Positions 20,801-30,956 of a stretch of DNA of 64,000 nucleotides are shown piece after piece. The stretch's first letter is position 1; each line of letters opens with the position of its first letter. The DNA is from Aphrocallistes beatrix. Lineage: Eukaryota > Porifera > Hexactinellida > Sceptrulophora > Aphrocallistidae. The stretch is from contig OY725505.1 of the NCBI GenBank assembly GCA_963281255.1, positions 2,914,001 through 2,978,000 on the forward strand, given 5' to 3'. Under the pieces are notes generated by a model, which saw only the letters and a list, made by a program, of their open reading frames with translations, ran no database searches and was not told the DNA's origin. Both the position numbers and the translations under genes were made by a program.

Positions 20801-22489
20801 CATTAGAGATACAGATATAACGCCCTAAGTATTATCCTAGATATCAACTACTACAGCAACATGTACACGGTTGAGGTTGAGGAGAACGAAAGCTCAAATA
20901 GACTGAATTTGCATGGATGCTATATTCTCAAGTTATATGACGATGGATTCCATCTTTTGGATAAAGAAACGGAAAATGTCCTCTACTCGTGGCCAGTAGC
21001 AGTGTTGAGGAGGTACGGATCTTCTAATAGCAAATTCTCATTTGAGAGCGGAAGAAGAAGTCAGACAGGTGTTGAATATTTGATCTTCCTGACACCTTTT
21101 TGCAAACGCATTCACCAATTTTTTTACAACATGACTCATCATGAAAAATCGCAAAGAATTACAGATCTACAAAATAGGGTTGATTCCCTCGAATCCAGAA
21201 TCACAGAAATCCACGATAGGGTCCCAAAACAAGATATTAAAACACAATATATTAACTCGAATACAAACAAGACATCAGATCAAATCTCCGGAGAAGGTTT
21301 GAAAGAGGAAAAACAGAATGAAAGAGTGGATTACTCTGTGCGGGATAGAGGAGAATGCAGATATCCAAGAAATCTGCATAATTCGAAAGTTGTGAAAGAG
21401 CTTGTGAGAGAGATACAAAAACCAAATGAAGCTATGGGCTACACAAGGAATCAAGACAATTCTAAGAACCTCAAGATAGAGAACGATGTCTATGAAGGTT
21501 AGAAATATATTTATAATAGAACTCGGTTAGTATGTACTCGGGATAAGACGTACTTCGGCTTACTACGTACTCATTTCTCTGAACCAAAATTCATTTAATA
21601 AATAGATTCCTATGTAATATTAACTCGGTTAGTACTTACTTACTGATAGTATGTACTTTTTCCGCTTCCGGGAGGGGTACGTATATCCGAGTTCTACTGT
21701 ATTACAATTACAGTAGATTCTTCTCACAGTATGTACTACATACGTAAGACCAATCAAAAGTACTTTTAAAGATTATTAAATGATTGCAGAACACCAGATT
21801 GACCGGAAGCTATGATGCGTAAACTTTTTCGTGTGGAAATATTGATACCGGTAATGCAGATTTGTAAGCACAAAATTTATTTATAAAACTCCTATAATAG
21901 CTGAGTAAACAAACGAATCCGATTTAAATTTGTCTATTTTCTAGGAGTTCACATGTACACAGTTAAAATTGTCCAAAATGAAACTGCCAAGAGATTTGCG
22001 TTACAAGGAGATTATGATCTTCAACTACGTGATGATACAATCCTACTATTGAACATGGAAACAAACGAAATCCTCTTCTCATGGCCTGTAGAATTTCTGA
22101 GGAGATACGAATCTTCAAATAACACATTTTCATTCGAAACCGGAAGAAGAAGTGAAACAGGAGTTGGGCGTTTCATAGTCTCGACCATTCATTGCGAAAT
22201 AATTACTCAAAAAGTATTTGAAATGTGTGAACATGTCAAAGAGAGTAAAGCTAAGTCAGACTCTTTCGAATCAGAGAGAACAGATTCTCATGAAAGAACA
22301 GACAGAGAACCTAGAGATGAAACTACCAAAAAGAGTCCTAAGATAATTTGGAAAAACTACCCACCTCACTACTTCGATACATGGGAACAAACTCCAGAAC
22401 CAGACCAACAGACACCTCGTGAAATCCAATATCAACCAGACTCTCCAGAGTTTCCAATGCTGACTTTGAATCTAATGGCCCACTATTAG
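17638..22489 (+). CDS. Adaptor gene C: DOK-like protein, PH + cassette exons + two PTB domains
   Basis: Six exons, 17638-17745, 18502-18886, 18964-19074, 19163-19288, 20841-21497 and 21945-22489, join in frame (phase 0, then 1 throughout) into 643 residues. PH domain: VKKGFAKVIEEER, then MIWVKKYVQLIEYEE and a C-terminal helix with Trp (ERIDWELTLNHV). Two small cassette exons add VESPPLIPPRRDK, a PxxPxR-type SH3-ligand-like motif, plus an IYE motif. PTB1 has VLRRYGSSNSKFSFESGRR; PTB2 has FLRRYESSNNTFSFETGRR. Compared with B and D the C-terminus is shortened: after YQPDSP it goes to EFPMLTLNLMAHY and stops, losing the LYENI motif. Inferred role: docking protein downstream of tyrosine kinases. 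Direct repeats with A, B and D show origin by tandem duplication. Confidence 0.8.
18285..18352. repeat. Family F GC-rich end fragment
   Basis: Contains GGCGCCCGAAGGGAGCCTCC and GGCGGACACAAAGTG. It sits in gene C intron 1, about 150 bases before the PH exon. Confidence 0.75.
18502..18886 (+). CDS. Gene C exon 2 (PH domain body)
   Basis: Phase 0 in, phase 1 out at GTGAGT. Encodes PH strands from WVKKYVQLIEYEE on and ends KAKRIYE. It resembles gene D exon 2 more than B or E, which defines a C/D subfamily. Confidence 0.85.
18964..19074 (+). CDS. Gene C cassette exon 3 (proline-rich)
   Basis: 111 bases, phase 1-1, acceptor ACGTAG, donor GTTAGT. Encodes DVDIALRVESPPLIPPRRDK and ends ETNKIYE. The PxxPPR core fits class II SH3 ligands. 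Confidence 0.75.
19163..19288 (+). CDS. Gene C cassette exon 4 (proline-rich, DV repeat)
   Basis: 126 bases, phase 1-1. It begins with GATGTA repeats that encode Asp-Val and also create several TAG acceptors six bases apart. Then SVESPPLIPPRRDK and the end NMIYE. Confidence 0.75.
19350..19720 (-). mobile_element. Decayed Tc1-type transposase fragment
   Basis: Read on the minus strand across several frames, fragments of the DDE end are visible: a region equivalent to LPDLNPIEN, and near the end NIPQICKALIQARGG, a typical Tc1 C-terminal segment. Stops and frame changes mark it as dead. Not the same family as the element at 10527. Confidence 0.7.
19795..19945 (+). pseudogene. Relic of a gene-E-type tail inside gene C intron 4
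   Basis: Encodes SDSYSDRFAEKADSRQR and VMKGSLEAPHVNHG, which match gene E residues DLASDRFAEKSNLRQR and VMRGSLEAPQDLNHG (coded near 35575-35705). Only about 150 bases remain, with no splice sites of its own in the right frame. Confidence 0.8.
19983..20834. repeat. Foldback element in gene C intron 4
   Basis: The left arm (from TTAGGGCATTC through GATTTGTCCATTGTATTCC and GGTTTATTTTCAAAGGAC) returns in reverse complement to end GCCCTAAG near 20830. The right arm is interrupted by a hAT-type MITE at 20590-20753. The element ends only a few bases before the PTB1 acceptor. Confidence 0.85.
20590..20753. mobile_element. hAT-type MITE with exact 8-bp duplication
   Basis: 164 bases with ends CAGGGCTGTCTAAC and GTTGGACAGCGCTG. 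CCCTAAGG occurs at 20582-20589 and 20754-20761 as the target duplication, inside the right arm of a foldback element. Confidence 0.9.
20841..21497 (+). CDS. Gene C exon 5 (PTB1)
   Basis: The acceptor TCCTAG at 20840 keeps the frame; the nearer CTACAG would not. Encodes NMYTVEVEENESSNRLNLHG and the PTB core, then a linker and the end ENDVYE. The linker part NERVDYSVRDRGECRYPRN is shared with D but absent from B. Confidence 0.85.
21516..21699. repeat. Palindromic MITE, family T3
   Basis: Starts AGAACTCGGTTAGTATGTAC and ends ATCCGAGTTCTACTG. A second copy lies at 25449-25618. It sits in the intron between the PTB1 and PTB2 exons of gene C. Confidence 0.85.
21945..22489 (+). CDS. Gene C exon 6 (PTB2, shortened C-terminus)
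   Basis: Acceptor TTTCTAG. The PTB2 sequence is almost identical to B and D. After codons for QPDSP the tail is replaced by EFPMLTLNLMAHY and a stop, consistent with a deletion joining to what is 3' flank in B and D. Confidence 0.85.
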
Positions 22490-22626
22490 TGTATGTAAAA
22501 ACTGCTCCTTAAACAACGGATGCTTCTTTATATGATCATTATAACATGTTGGAACAAATACTTGTTTTACATTTACCAGTATGTATATGTTTTGTTAGTA
22601 AAACAATATTGTAAATCTAAAATCGA

Positions 22627-22915
22627 GAATGACAAAATAAATATAAAATTTCGTACATTAAATCCTGAAAAATAATTTGGTGAGAGGGGAGTGTTATCGG
22701 AAGTAATTTGTATTTCTAGAACCTCAAAATTAGATAAATCTGTCCAAATTATGGGACAAATTGTTGTCAGCTTCCAGTGGCTTTGCCTCTGGACCTTACG
22801 GCGCCCCGGCCGGTTGATATGCTCCCAACCCTACAAATATTCCTGGCTTCACCCATGCCTATGGCTATGCTACTGTGTATCAGTCTTATACTACAGTGCC
22901 AATATCCAGTGATGT
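22627..22915. repeat. Dispersed repeat, family G
   Basis: Contains GCTTCCAGTGGCTTTGCC and GGGACAAATTGTTGTCAGC, the reverse complement of part of 43742-43970. Intergenic between genes C and D. Confidence 0.7.
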
Positions 22916-23356
22916 GCAATGCTATTCAATTGCATTATATCCACTGATAGGTCATTGTATTTGTTATATCAGACATACTTTTATAGATTTACGTATTCAA
23001 AAAGGATATCATCTTTCCGAAGTCGTAACGGCTGATACGCCTTAAAAAAGGAAGGCGTATTGGCCCGATACGCTACAACGGGCTAGAGAGAATCCTGGAT
23101 ATGCATATAGTTAAAAATATGCTCACGTAATATTTCGAGGCATTAAATAGATAAAAAAAGATCATTTGCATTATGTTTAAATGCATATATTAAAAAGTGA
23201 TTGTTAAGGATATTAATAATAAAGCAAAACTAAAAAAAGATTTACACTCAAGATTAATTGGAATGTACAGTAATAATCCCTAATTAGTTGAAAGGGAACA
23301 TTACCTGTTAAATCTAAAACTATACATATATACTGCTACATTTTACTTACGGGTAT
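22916..23356. other. Intergenic DNA before gene D
   Basis: No gene or strong repeat seen. This is the likely promoter region of gene D, but no element can be assigned with confidence. Confidence 0.4.
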
Positions 23357-26300
23357 ATGTTTAATATGTTAGCCGGAACGCTAAAAAAAGGCTCAGTTAG
23401 ACTGTATGTAGTTGATAAGGACCGTGCCAACGTTGAGGTGAGCGAATGGGTTTGTAAATAAGTCGGAAGATAGGCGTGACTAGTGCCTTAGATGGACACG
23501 TTCCCACCGAATTGTAATACAAACAATGGATACATACAGTAAACAAACAATATTTTTAACAATATTTTATTACTGAATAGACGGCGTGATTGCATGAAAC
23601 GCTGATGTTACAAATTCTCTGCTTTCAGTAGAAAGAAAGATAATACTTCGATTTACTTTGGATGTCATCCTTAGTGCTTTCAGTTCACTAATGTTCTACA
23701 AGAGTGTACTACGCTCAGGTTAATTGCCAATAAGGCCTTTATAGTCACCAGGTGTGAAGTGGTCCGGTTGAAACCAGTACGATCATACAAAATCCCTTTT
23801 GAGGCAAATTGGTCAAAAGTGGTCGGGTTGAAACTGGACCAGTGGCTACGGCTCTGCCAAGGCAATATAATAGAGCACAAGAAGCAGTGATCACCAGCAA
23901 AATTCTCGCAATTTTAAAATGTAATCACGCTTATTAAAACGTAGAATGCCCAGCATTTAATGGCTTCAGTTGCATAGGAAATGGCTGGGAGACATCCGCG
24001 ATATCGGGACACTGTGTCCCCAATTGGCATTCTACGGTTAAACGCCTTCTAATGAGTTTTTTATTCTTTACATAGGAGAACTGGCTGATGAAGTATGTGA
24101 TGCTAATCGAATACGAAAGCAGAGTTTCACGTCTGATAATATACGATTCTGAACTTGATGTACATAGTGGCCAACCCAAGAAAATAATAGTCATTGATGA
24201 ACATTTTGTGGTTAAACAGACGGCTATTGATGATGAGATGTTCTGCCTCAAGATTTACAAAAACCCTTCCACCTCAGTAATATTAGCTTATGACTCTCTC
24301 GTTGAGACAATGGATTGGAGATCATCTATAAACGAAATAATAGAAAGGGCTAAGTCACTTCAGAAAGAATTGCCTTCCTTAATACCTCCGCGAAGAATTA
24401 AGCAGAAGATATCGAAAGAACGTCAAATAAAAACGAAGAGGATTAATGAAGGTTAGTATTAAATTTAGGCTCTCTGGCCCCAATGACTTTAATTTGATTG
24501 TATAATTTAATATCCAAATACAGTCGACTCCGCTTAATAGTGCCACATCGGTCAGAGGACATTTTTAACCGAAAATATTTTGTATTAGGTTCTATGTGTG
24601 AGAACTATTCCGGTCCTTCCAAAAGTTGTCCGATTAAGCGATTGTACCGATTAATTCGTGGTTCTATTAAGCTATTGAGAGTTGACTGTATATCTATAAA
24701 TCTAGGAGTTAAGCAAGATGTGTCATAAGAGTATGAAATTAAAAATATTCATATTAAAATGAAGATTATAATTTTAATGAACTCATACAATATAGGCCAC
24801 TGTTGATAGAAAACTTGCTTCAACTCCAAAAGAATCTTCAGTGGGGATGCGGGAGGGCAGTATTTAATTATCATATCTCAGTATCTGAGAATAATAAAGC
24901 TAATAATTTGATCTATAATTAGCTACAAACATTCAATTAAGGTATGATATCTCAAAAACCGTCAAGCGGTCAAGGTATATTGAAATGCAACTATGTGGAC
25001 TGTATATATATTCCTACACCTGTCATATAATGGTATACTTATTCCAGTAATTATAATAATGACAATATATGCGGTAGCTAAATATTGCGGTGGAGTTGGA
25101 ACATGTTTCAATTAACAGTGTCCATATTAAATGCCTATACTACTAAAACCTTTGCTGATGTACGTGTGTATAGATGCAGATATACCTCTGAGAGTCGAAT
25201 CGCCTTTGATTCTTCCTCGAACAGATAAGCCAGATATACTAGCGGAAAAGCATGAAAGGAAAATCAATTGCCGTCGGAAGATCATAAAAAAGGGTAAGGC
25301 CCATCCACCTAATCGCTTATAGAATTAAGGAGTGGTGAAACCATGGTCTTACCAGTCGCACCGCTTCCTACAACCATGAACTCGATATGCTTTTATGAAA
25401 GTTAGATTTAGAATTTAACCCATCACACTTCTATCTTAAAACTTTATACAGTAGAACTCGGTTAGTACGTATTCGGGATACAACGTACTTCGGCTTAGTA
25501 CGTACTCATTTCTCTGAACCAGAATTTATTTATTATATAGATTCCTATTAATATCAACTCGGTTAGTACGTATTTTTTTCCGCTTCCCGGAGGGGTACGT
25601 ACTAACCGAGTTCTACTGTATTTTGAATTTAACCTATGAATCAATGGAGTAGTGAAAGTAATCAATATTAGGCGTCAATAAGTCCCCCCGAATTCTTTGA
25701 TATTATATAATTCATAGGCACGAAGTGTTCGCTAAACGCGAGATGCAAGTGCGCAAAACGCGCTTGTATAATTAAAATTTAACTGTAATGTATATATAGA
25801 TGTAGATGTAGATGCAGATATGTGGGTAGAAACGCTCTTGATACCTATTCGAGGAGCTGAGCAGGTAGCGGAAAAGCAAGAAATGAAAAACAATATGGTT
25901 TATGAAGGTTAGTATTTAATCTAACTACACGTATCAGTAAACATCAGGGTTGCCGTGGGAATGGGAATCTGTGGGTATTCCTATATGGGATGGGAATGGG
26001 AATGACTTTAAGCCTATGGATATTCCCACATGTGGGTTTTCCTGTGGGTTTTCTGTGGGTTTTTGTTGTTTTTTTAAAAACAATGTTTAAAGAACTTAAT
26101 TTATATATCTCAGATTGCGACTCTTCCAACAACATGTACACAGTTGAAATTCAAAGCAATGAAACAGCCATCAGATTGAATTTGAACGGAAACTACACTC
26201 TACAGTTACATGATATTGGATTCCAATTGCTGGAGAAGGGAACAGAGAAAGTTCTCTACTCGTGGCCAGTTACAGTGTTGAGAAGGTACGGCACTTCATA

Positions 26301-27709
26301 TAACATATTTTCATTCGAGTGTGGAAGAAGGAGTCAGACAGGTGTGGGAAACTTTGTTTTCATAACTCCTTATCACAAGTTGATCAAGCAAGCAGTGGAT
26401 GAGATGGGTTCAAGAGCAAAGCTACTAAGCAGCACGAATCTACAGAAGAGTGTTGATTCCCTCCAATCAAGAAACACGGATACTCCAGTCCAAATAGAGG
26501 ATACTGAACCATTATTAACTAGCTCGACTAGGAACGAGATATTTCCTCATTTCTCTAGAGAAGGTGTGAAAGAGGATTTGGGAGAGAGACGAGATCAGAA
26601 TGAAAGAGTGGATTACTCTGTGCTAGATAGAGGAGAATGCAGATACCCAAGAAATCTGCATAATTCGAAAGTTGTGAAAGAGCTTTTGAGAGAGAGACAA
26701 AAACCAAATGAAGCAAGGAATCAAGATAATTCTAAGAACCTCAAGATAGAGAACGATATCTATGGAGGTTAGAAATATATTTATTTATAATTATAGTAGA
26801 TTCTCACAGTATGTATAAGACCAATCAAAAGTTTTTGAAATTACAAGTATTAATTGTTTACAGAACACTGTATTGATCTATCAAGTGTAAACATTATTTC
26901 GTGAAAAAAATACAATAGATTCCTATGTAAAAAAAAATGGTACCAACCAATCATAAACATTGGCCGTTGAGTAAACAATCAAATTCTAATAAAATCTGTA
27001 ACTAATATGCATCTTCTATTTTCTAGGAGTTCACACGTACACAGTTAAAATTGTCCAAAACGAAACTGCCACGAGATTTGCGCTACAAGGAGATTATGAT
27101 CTTCAACTACGTGACGATACAATCCTACTATTGAACATGGAAACAAACGAAATCCTCTTCTCATGGCCTGTAGAATTTCTGAGGAGATACGAATCTTCAA
27201 ATAACACATTTTCGTTCGAACCTGGAAGAAGAAGTGAAACAGGAGTTGGGCGTTTCATAGTCTCGACCATTCATTGCGAAATAATTACTCAAAAAGTATT
27301 TGAAATGTGTGAACATGTCAAAGAGAGTAAAGCTAAGTCAGACTCTTTCGAATCAGAGAGAACAGATTCTCATGAAAGAACAGACAGAGAACCTAGAGAT
27401 GAAACTACTAAAAAGAGTCCTAAGATAATTTGGAAAAACTACCCACCTCACTACTTCGATACATGGGAACAAACTCCAGAACCAGACCAACAGACACCTC
27501 GTGAAATCCAATATCAACCAGACTCTCCAGATCCCAGTCTAGAACTGAGAGAGCTAGAGATTAGTAGTTATCCAGAGTGGACCCCACAATTCCCAGTGAA
27601 AAGAGATGAATCATCACCCAATACAACTTGTAATGATATTCTGATTTCCCCAAAGTCAGAAAACTTGTATGAAAATATCCCAAATTTGAAAACATGGAAA
27701 TCACTTTAG
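23357..27709 (+). CDS. Adaptor gene D: DOK-like protein, PH + cassette exons + two PTB domains
   Basis: Six exons, 23357-23437, 24076-24451, 25174-25293, 25800-25907, 26114-26767 and 27027-27709, join in frame to 673 residues. The first in-frame ATG is 23357, with another at 23366. Exon 1 is shorter than in C and matches it only around GTLKKG and VDKDRANVE, so the PH N-terminal strands may be weak. Exon 2 gives the PH body (ENWLMKYVMLIEYES to ETMDWRSSINEI) with PSLIPPRRIK. The cassette exons resemble those of C. PTB1 (TVLRRYGTSYNIFSFECGRR) and PTB2 (FLRRYESSNNTFSFEPGRR) follow. The tail ends ENLYENIPNLKTWKSL. Two exon-end tyrosines are lost here: exon 2 ends RINE and exon 3 ends IIKK. Function by inference as for B and C. 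Confidence 0.78.
24076..24451 (+). CDS. Gene D exon 2 (PH domain body)
   Basis: Acceptor TACATAG, phase 0 in, phase 1 out at GTTAGT. The exon-end motif is RINE where C has RIYE, so the tyrosine is lost. Confidence 0.82.
24521..24688. repeat. Palindromic MITE, family T1
   Basis: Starts CAGTCGACTCCGCTTAATAG after TA and ends AGAGTTGACTG before TA. Intron 2 of gene D. Confidence 0.85.
25174..25293 (+). CDS. Gene D cassette exon 3
   Basis: 120 bases, phase 1-1, donor GTAAGG. Encodes DADIPLRVESPLILPRTDK and ends RRKIIKK. The tyrosine motif of the C equivalent is missing and the proline core is altered. Confidence 0.65.
25449..25618. repeat. Palindromic MITE, family T3
   Basis: CAGTAGAACTCGGTTAGTAC to GTACTAACCGAGTTCTACTG, with TA on both sides. 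Intron 3 of gene D. Confidence 0.88.
25800..25907 (+). CDS. Gene D cassette exon 4
   Basis: 108 bases, phase 1-1. Starts with DVDVDADMWVE, has LIPIRGAEQ in place of the PxxPPR core, and ends NNMVYE before GTTAGT. Confidence 0.7.
26114..26767 (+). CDS. Gene D exon 5 (PTB1)
   Basis: Acceptor TCTCAG, phase 1-1. IRS-type PTB followed by a linker with ERVDYSVLDRGECRYPRN, ending ENDIYG. Confidence 0.85.
27027..27709 (+). CDS. Gene D exon 6 (PTB2 and C-terminus)
   Basis: Acceptor TTTCTAG. Same length and near-identical sequence to gene B exon 4, with FEPGRR in place of FETGRR. Stop at 27707-27709. Confidence 0.85.
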
Positions 27710-27785
27710 AGTATCTAAAGTTGGATTTGAATCTGTTTGCTTGTTATTAGTGCATGTAAAAACTGGTCCCAGAAACGTATGTAGC

Positions 27786-28146
27786 ATATTTGGATACTTC
27801 CATATATGGACATTATTCTATGTTAGAATACCTATTTTCTTTTTATATTTGGATACTTCCTTATATGTACATTATTCTATGTTAGAATACCTATTTTCTT
27901 TTGACTATATTTGGATACTTCCTTATATGTACATTATTCTATGTTAGAATACCTATTTTCTTTTGACTATATTTGGATACTTCCTTATATGTACATTATT
28001 CTATGTTAGAATACCTATTTTCTTTTTATATTTGGATACTTCCTTATATGTACATTATTCTATGTTAGAATACCTATTTTCTTTTTATATTTGGATACTT
28101 CCATATATGGACATTATTCTATGTTAGAATACCTATTTTCTTTTTT
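27786..28146 (+). repeat. Six-copy tandem repeat of about 60 bp, 3' of gene D
   Basis: Unit begins TATTTGGATACTTCCTTATA and includes ATTCTATGTTAGAATACC. Copies start near 27787, 27843, 27905, 27967, 28025 and 28086. It lies between the stop and the polyadenylation signal, so it probably belongs to the 3' UTR of gene D. Confidence 0.9.
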
Positions 28147-28167
28147 TACTATGTATGCATTTTTTTG

Positions 28168-28173
28168 AATAAA
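28168..28173 (+). promoter_or_regulatory. Candidate polyadenylation signal of gene D
   Basis: AATAAA 459 bases after the gene D stop, just past the tandem repeat. Confidence 0.5.
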
Positions 28174-29005
28174 ACAATATTGAGAATATCTAAACTTGAG
28201 TAAACTTAAACTAAGTTGAAAAGTATACTGTCATGCCTTCACAAAAGATTCAGTCATTATCTGTTAAATCCTGGTCACTTATTTCAATAGTACCCATCCT
28301 ACACAATTCTAGTTGTAGAGGAATCGACTAATTGTCATATATATGATCCCAAAGTTGAGGTATCAAAGAGGTTCATTCTTTGTTAGAATCGTTTGGCTTA
28401 TAGAATCAGTACAGTTTATCTGAAGTAGTACTAACGTGAAAGATTATTTTAACTAATGAAACTCTTGAAAATTATTCACGATTCGCCCTATATCTAAGAT
28501 CTTAAAACGGAACAGGATGCTCAAGGAAAGAAAATACTAATTTTTCTATTAAAAAAGATATTCAATCATAATATACGGATTCAACAAGAAAGTACGTCCA
28601 TAGAATCTGATCTTAACTAGCTGGGTATTCTTGTACATTCGCATTGAAGAAGTCTTAGAATAATAACACACGGGATTCCTGACATGTTGACAACTCTCGA
28701 ACCATTTAAATATAAATATCCATTGAACTTGAATAAATTTCTCAGTTTTCCTTCATAGATAATGCAATCTGATCTGTTATACAAAAACAGTAGGTACTGT
28801 ATACTGTAGTTCCATCCAACATTACAGTGAAGTCGGGTTCTTTTTTGAAAAAAAAAGAATTTAACTCGATATGATATATTATTATGGTTCTATGCTTGTT
28901 ATTGGTGCTATAGAGTGTATTGGTGAACCAGGACTATTCAGCTAGAAGCTCAATACTCATGTTATAGTGAATTCAACCAATTTTAATTTAAACTCAATTG
29001 GGATA

Positions 29006-29157
29006 CAGTCGACTCCGCTTAATAGGGTCACATCGGTCGGATGATATTTTGCCCCGATTAAGCGGAGAACCCTATTAACCGAAAATATTTTGTATTAGCT
29101 TCTATGTGTGAGAGCTATTCCGGTCCTGCCAAAAGTGGATTAAGCGGAGTCACCTGC
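29006..29157. repeat. Palindromic MITE, family T1, degenerate right end
   Basis: Starts CAGTCGACTCCGCTTAATAG after TA. The right end is shortened to TAAGCGGAGTCACCTG. Confidence 0.8.
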
Positions 29158-29671
29158 ATCTTATTCGAGTTTAAAAATAACGGCGTCATAATTATATCAT
29201 CAAATATTATATGTCCAATAGAAAATGCTTCGTAAACATATGAATATAATCTACAAAATATTATGCTCACATCATCATCATCAGAAAACTCAATAATTTT
29301 TCGTGACCGAAACTTAAGTAAAAGATTAATTCCTAAAACTTTCAATACAAAATCCAATTGAATTATTTTCGCTGACTTGTCTGGGGTTCAAAATTATGCC
29401 ACTTCATCACCTGATTCTATACTCAAACTGGCTTCAATGTGTCTACATCATGGTGACGCAGCAAATCGAATGGCTCATTTTAGATGTAAAAACATTTTAG
29501 TATCAATCAAAAGTGCAGACTGACTTTTATATTATACGAATCTTGACTCAATTTAGCCAGAATTTTTGTTATTCATGTTGGCACACTTTCATCTCATCTG
29601 TGAGGAGAACTTTCACTGAGAACTAAGAAATAAGTCACAGAGCTACGGCACACACGGCCAAGGCATCAATA

Positions 29672-29859
29672 CAGTCGACTCCGCTTAATAGGGTCACTGT
29701 TTAATCGGGTCAACCGCTTAGTCGGGCCACTTTTGGTAGGACCGGAATAGCTCTCACACATAGAAGCTAATACAAAATACTTTCGGTTAATAGGGTTCTC
29801 CGCTTAATCAGAGCAAAATGTCTTCTGACCGATGTGACCCTATTAAGCGGAGTCGACTG
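29672..29859. repeat. Palindromic MITE, family T1
   Basis: Complete copy with TA on both sides, in the opposite orientation to the copy at 29006 judged by the asymmetric middle. Confidence 0.88.
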
Positions 29860-30460
29860 TATTCGAATTATTTTCGTTATGATTACTGTTTAACGAGGTT
29901 TCTCAATTTGTAAGATATAAACGTCGATTCAAAACATAGAGGCGAATACATTTTTGGTGCTTGGATTCTAAGAATGAAGTCTTCGGATTAACCAGGGTGT
30001 AGTATACTCTGAAATCGCACCAATTCGGCCAACTTAGATGATCATCTTGTATAAAAACTGAAAAACTGGAAATAAGCTATTGAGACATTATTCGTTATCA
30101 GCTTCCTTTAAGAAATGATTCGTCCTAATTGGGAACAAAATTAACTAATTTCAGTGAGCAATAGAAATTGAAATTTGAAAACTGAAACACTCATACAATA
30201 CTTTCCAACAAGTGCAGAATACTTTAGCTCATTCAAATGATAAATACAACATGTCTTACGTAGAAGTAAACTTAAATATTACCCAGTTCATTACTGGTCG
30301 GATGATGCTAAGCACTTTCAATACAGCTGATTAGCAAAATTGAATTTGTGTTGTTTTTCTATATCGAAACAGGATAACATTGGTTACATTCTATTTCATT
30401 TGTATCTTATACATGCATACATGAACACTAATATTTGCATTAAAATATTCAATCAAATTA

Positions 30461-30620
30461 CAGTCGACTCTGCTAATAGGATCACATCGGTCAGAAGACA
30501 TTTTGCCCCGATTAAGCGGAGAACCTTATTAACCGAAAATATTTTGTATTACCTTCTATGTGTGAGAGCTCTTCCGGTCCTGCCAAAAGTGGCCCGATTA
30601 AGCAGTGACCCTATTAAGCG
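30461..30620. repeat. Palindromic MITE, family T1, right end lost
   Basis: Starts CAGTCGACTCTGCTAATAGG after TA and ends abruptly at CCTATTAAGCG. Confidence 0.8.
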
Positions 30621-30684
30621 TTTAAGAATTTTTTTCGGGTTTTATTAACGATATTAGGAAAAAAATGGTTTGGGAATTACATTA

Positions 30685-30850
30685 CAGTAGAACCTCGTTA
30701 ATACGAACACCAGGGACGCTCAAATTGGTCTTATTATCCCGAATTCGTATTACCGAGATGATTTACATGTATTTTCCTACGTAAAGGCTAAAATATCTGT
30801 TCGTATTAATAAAAGCGACATTGTTCCGAGTTACAGGAGGCCTACGAAAT
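30685..30850. repeat. Tigger-like MITE, family T2, partial
   Basis: Starts CAGTAGAACCTCGTTAATAC after TA and contains an internal inverted part (GAATTCGTATTACCGAG). No clean right end. Confidence 0.7.
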
Positions 30851-30956
30851 ATTTAGTCAAATAAGTTGACGATTTGGAAAAAATATTGGGATGCTTCAAT
30901 GCAGAGCACTAATTAAGAAATTTCAGAACTAAAATTTGAATGGAAATAATAAAGTA

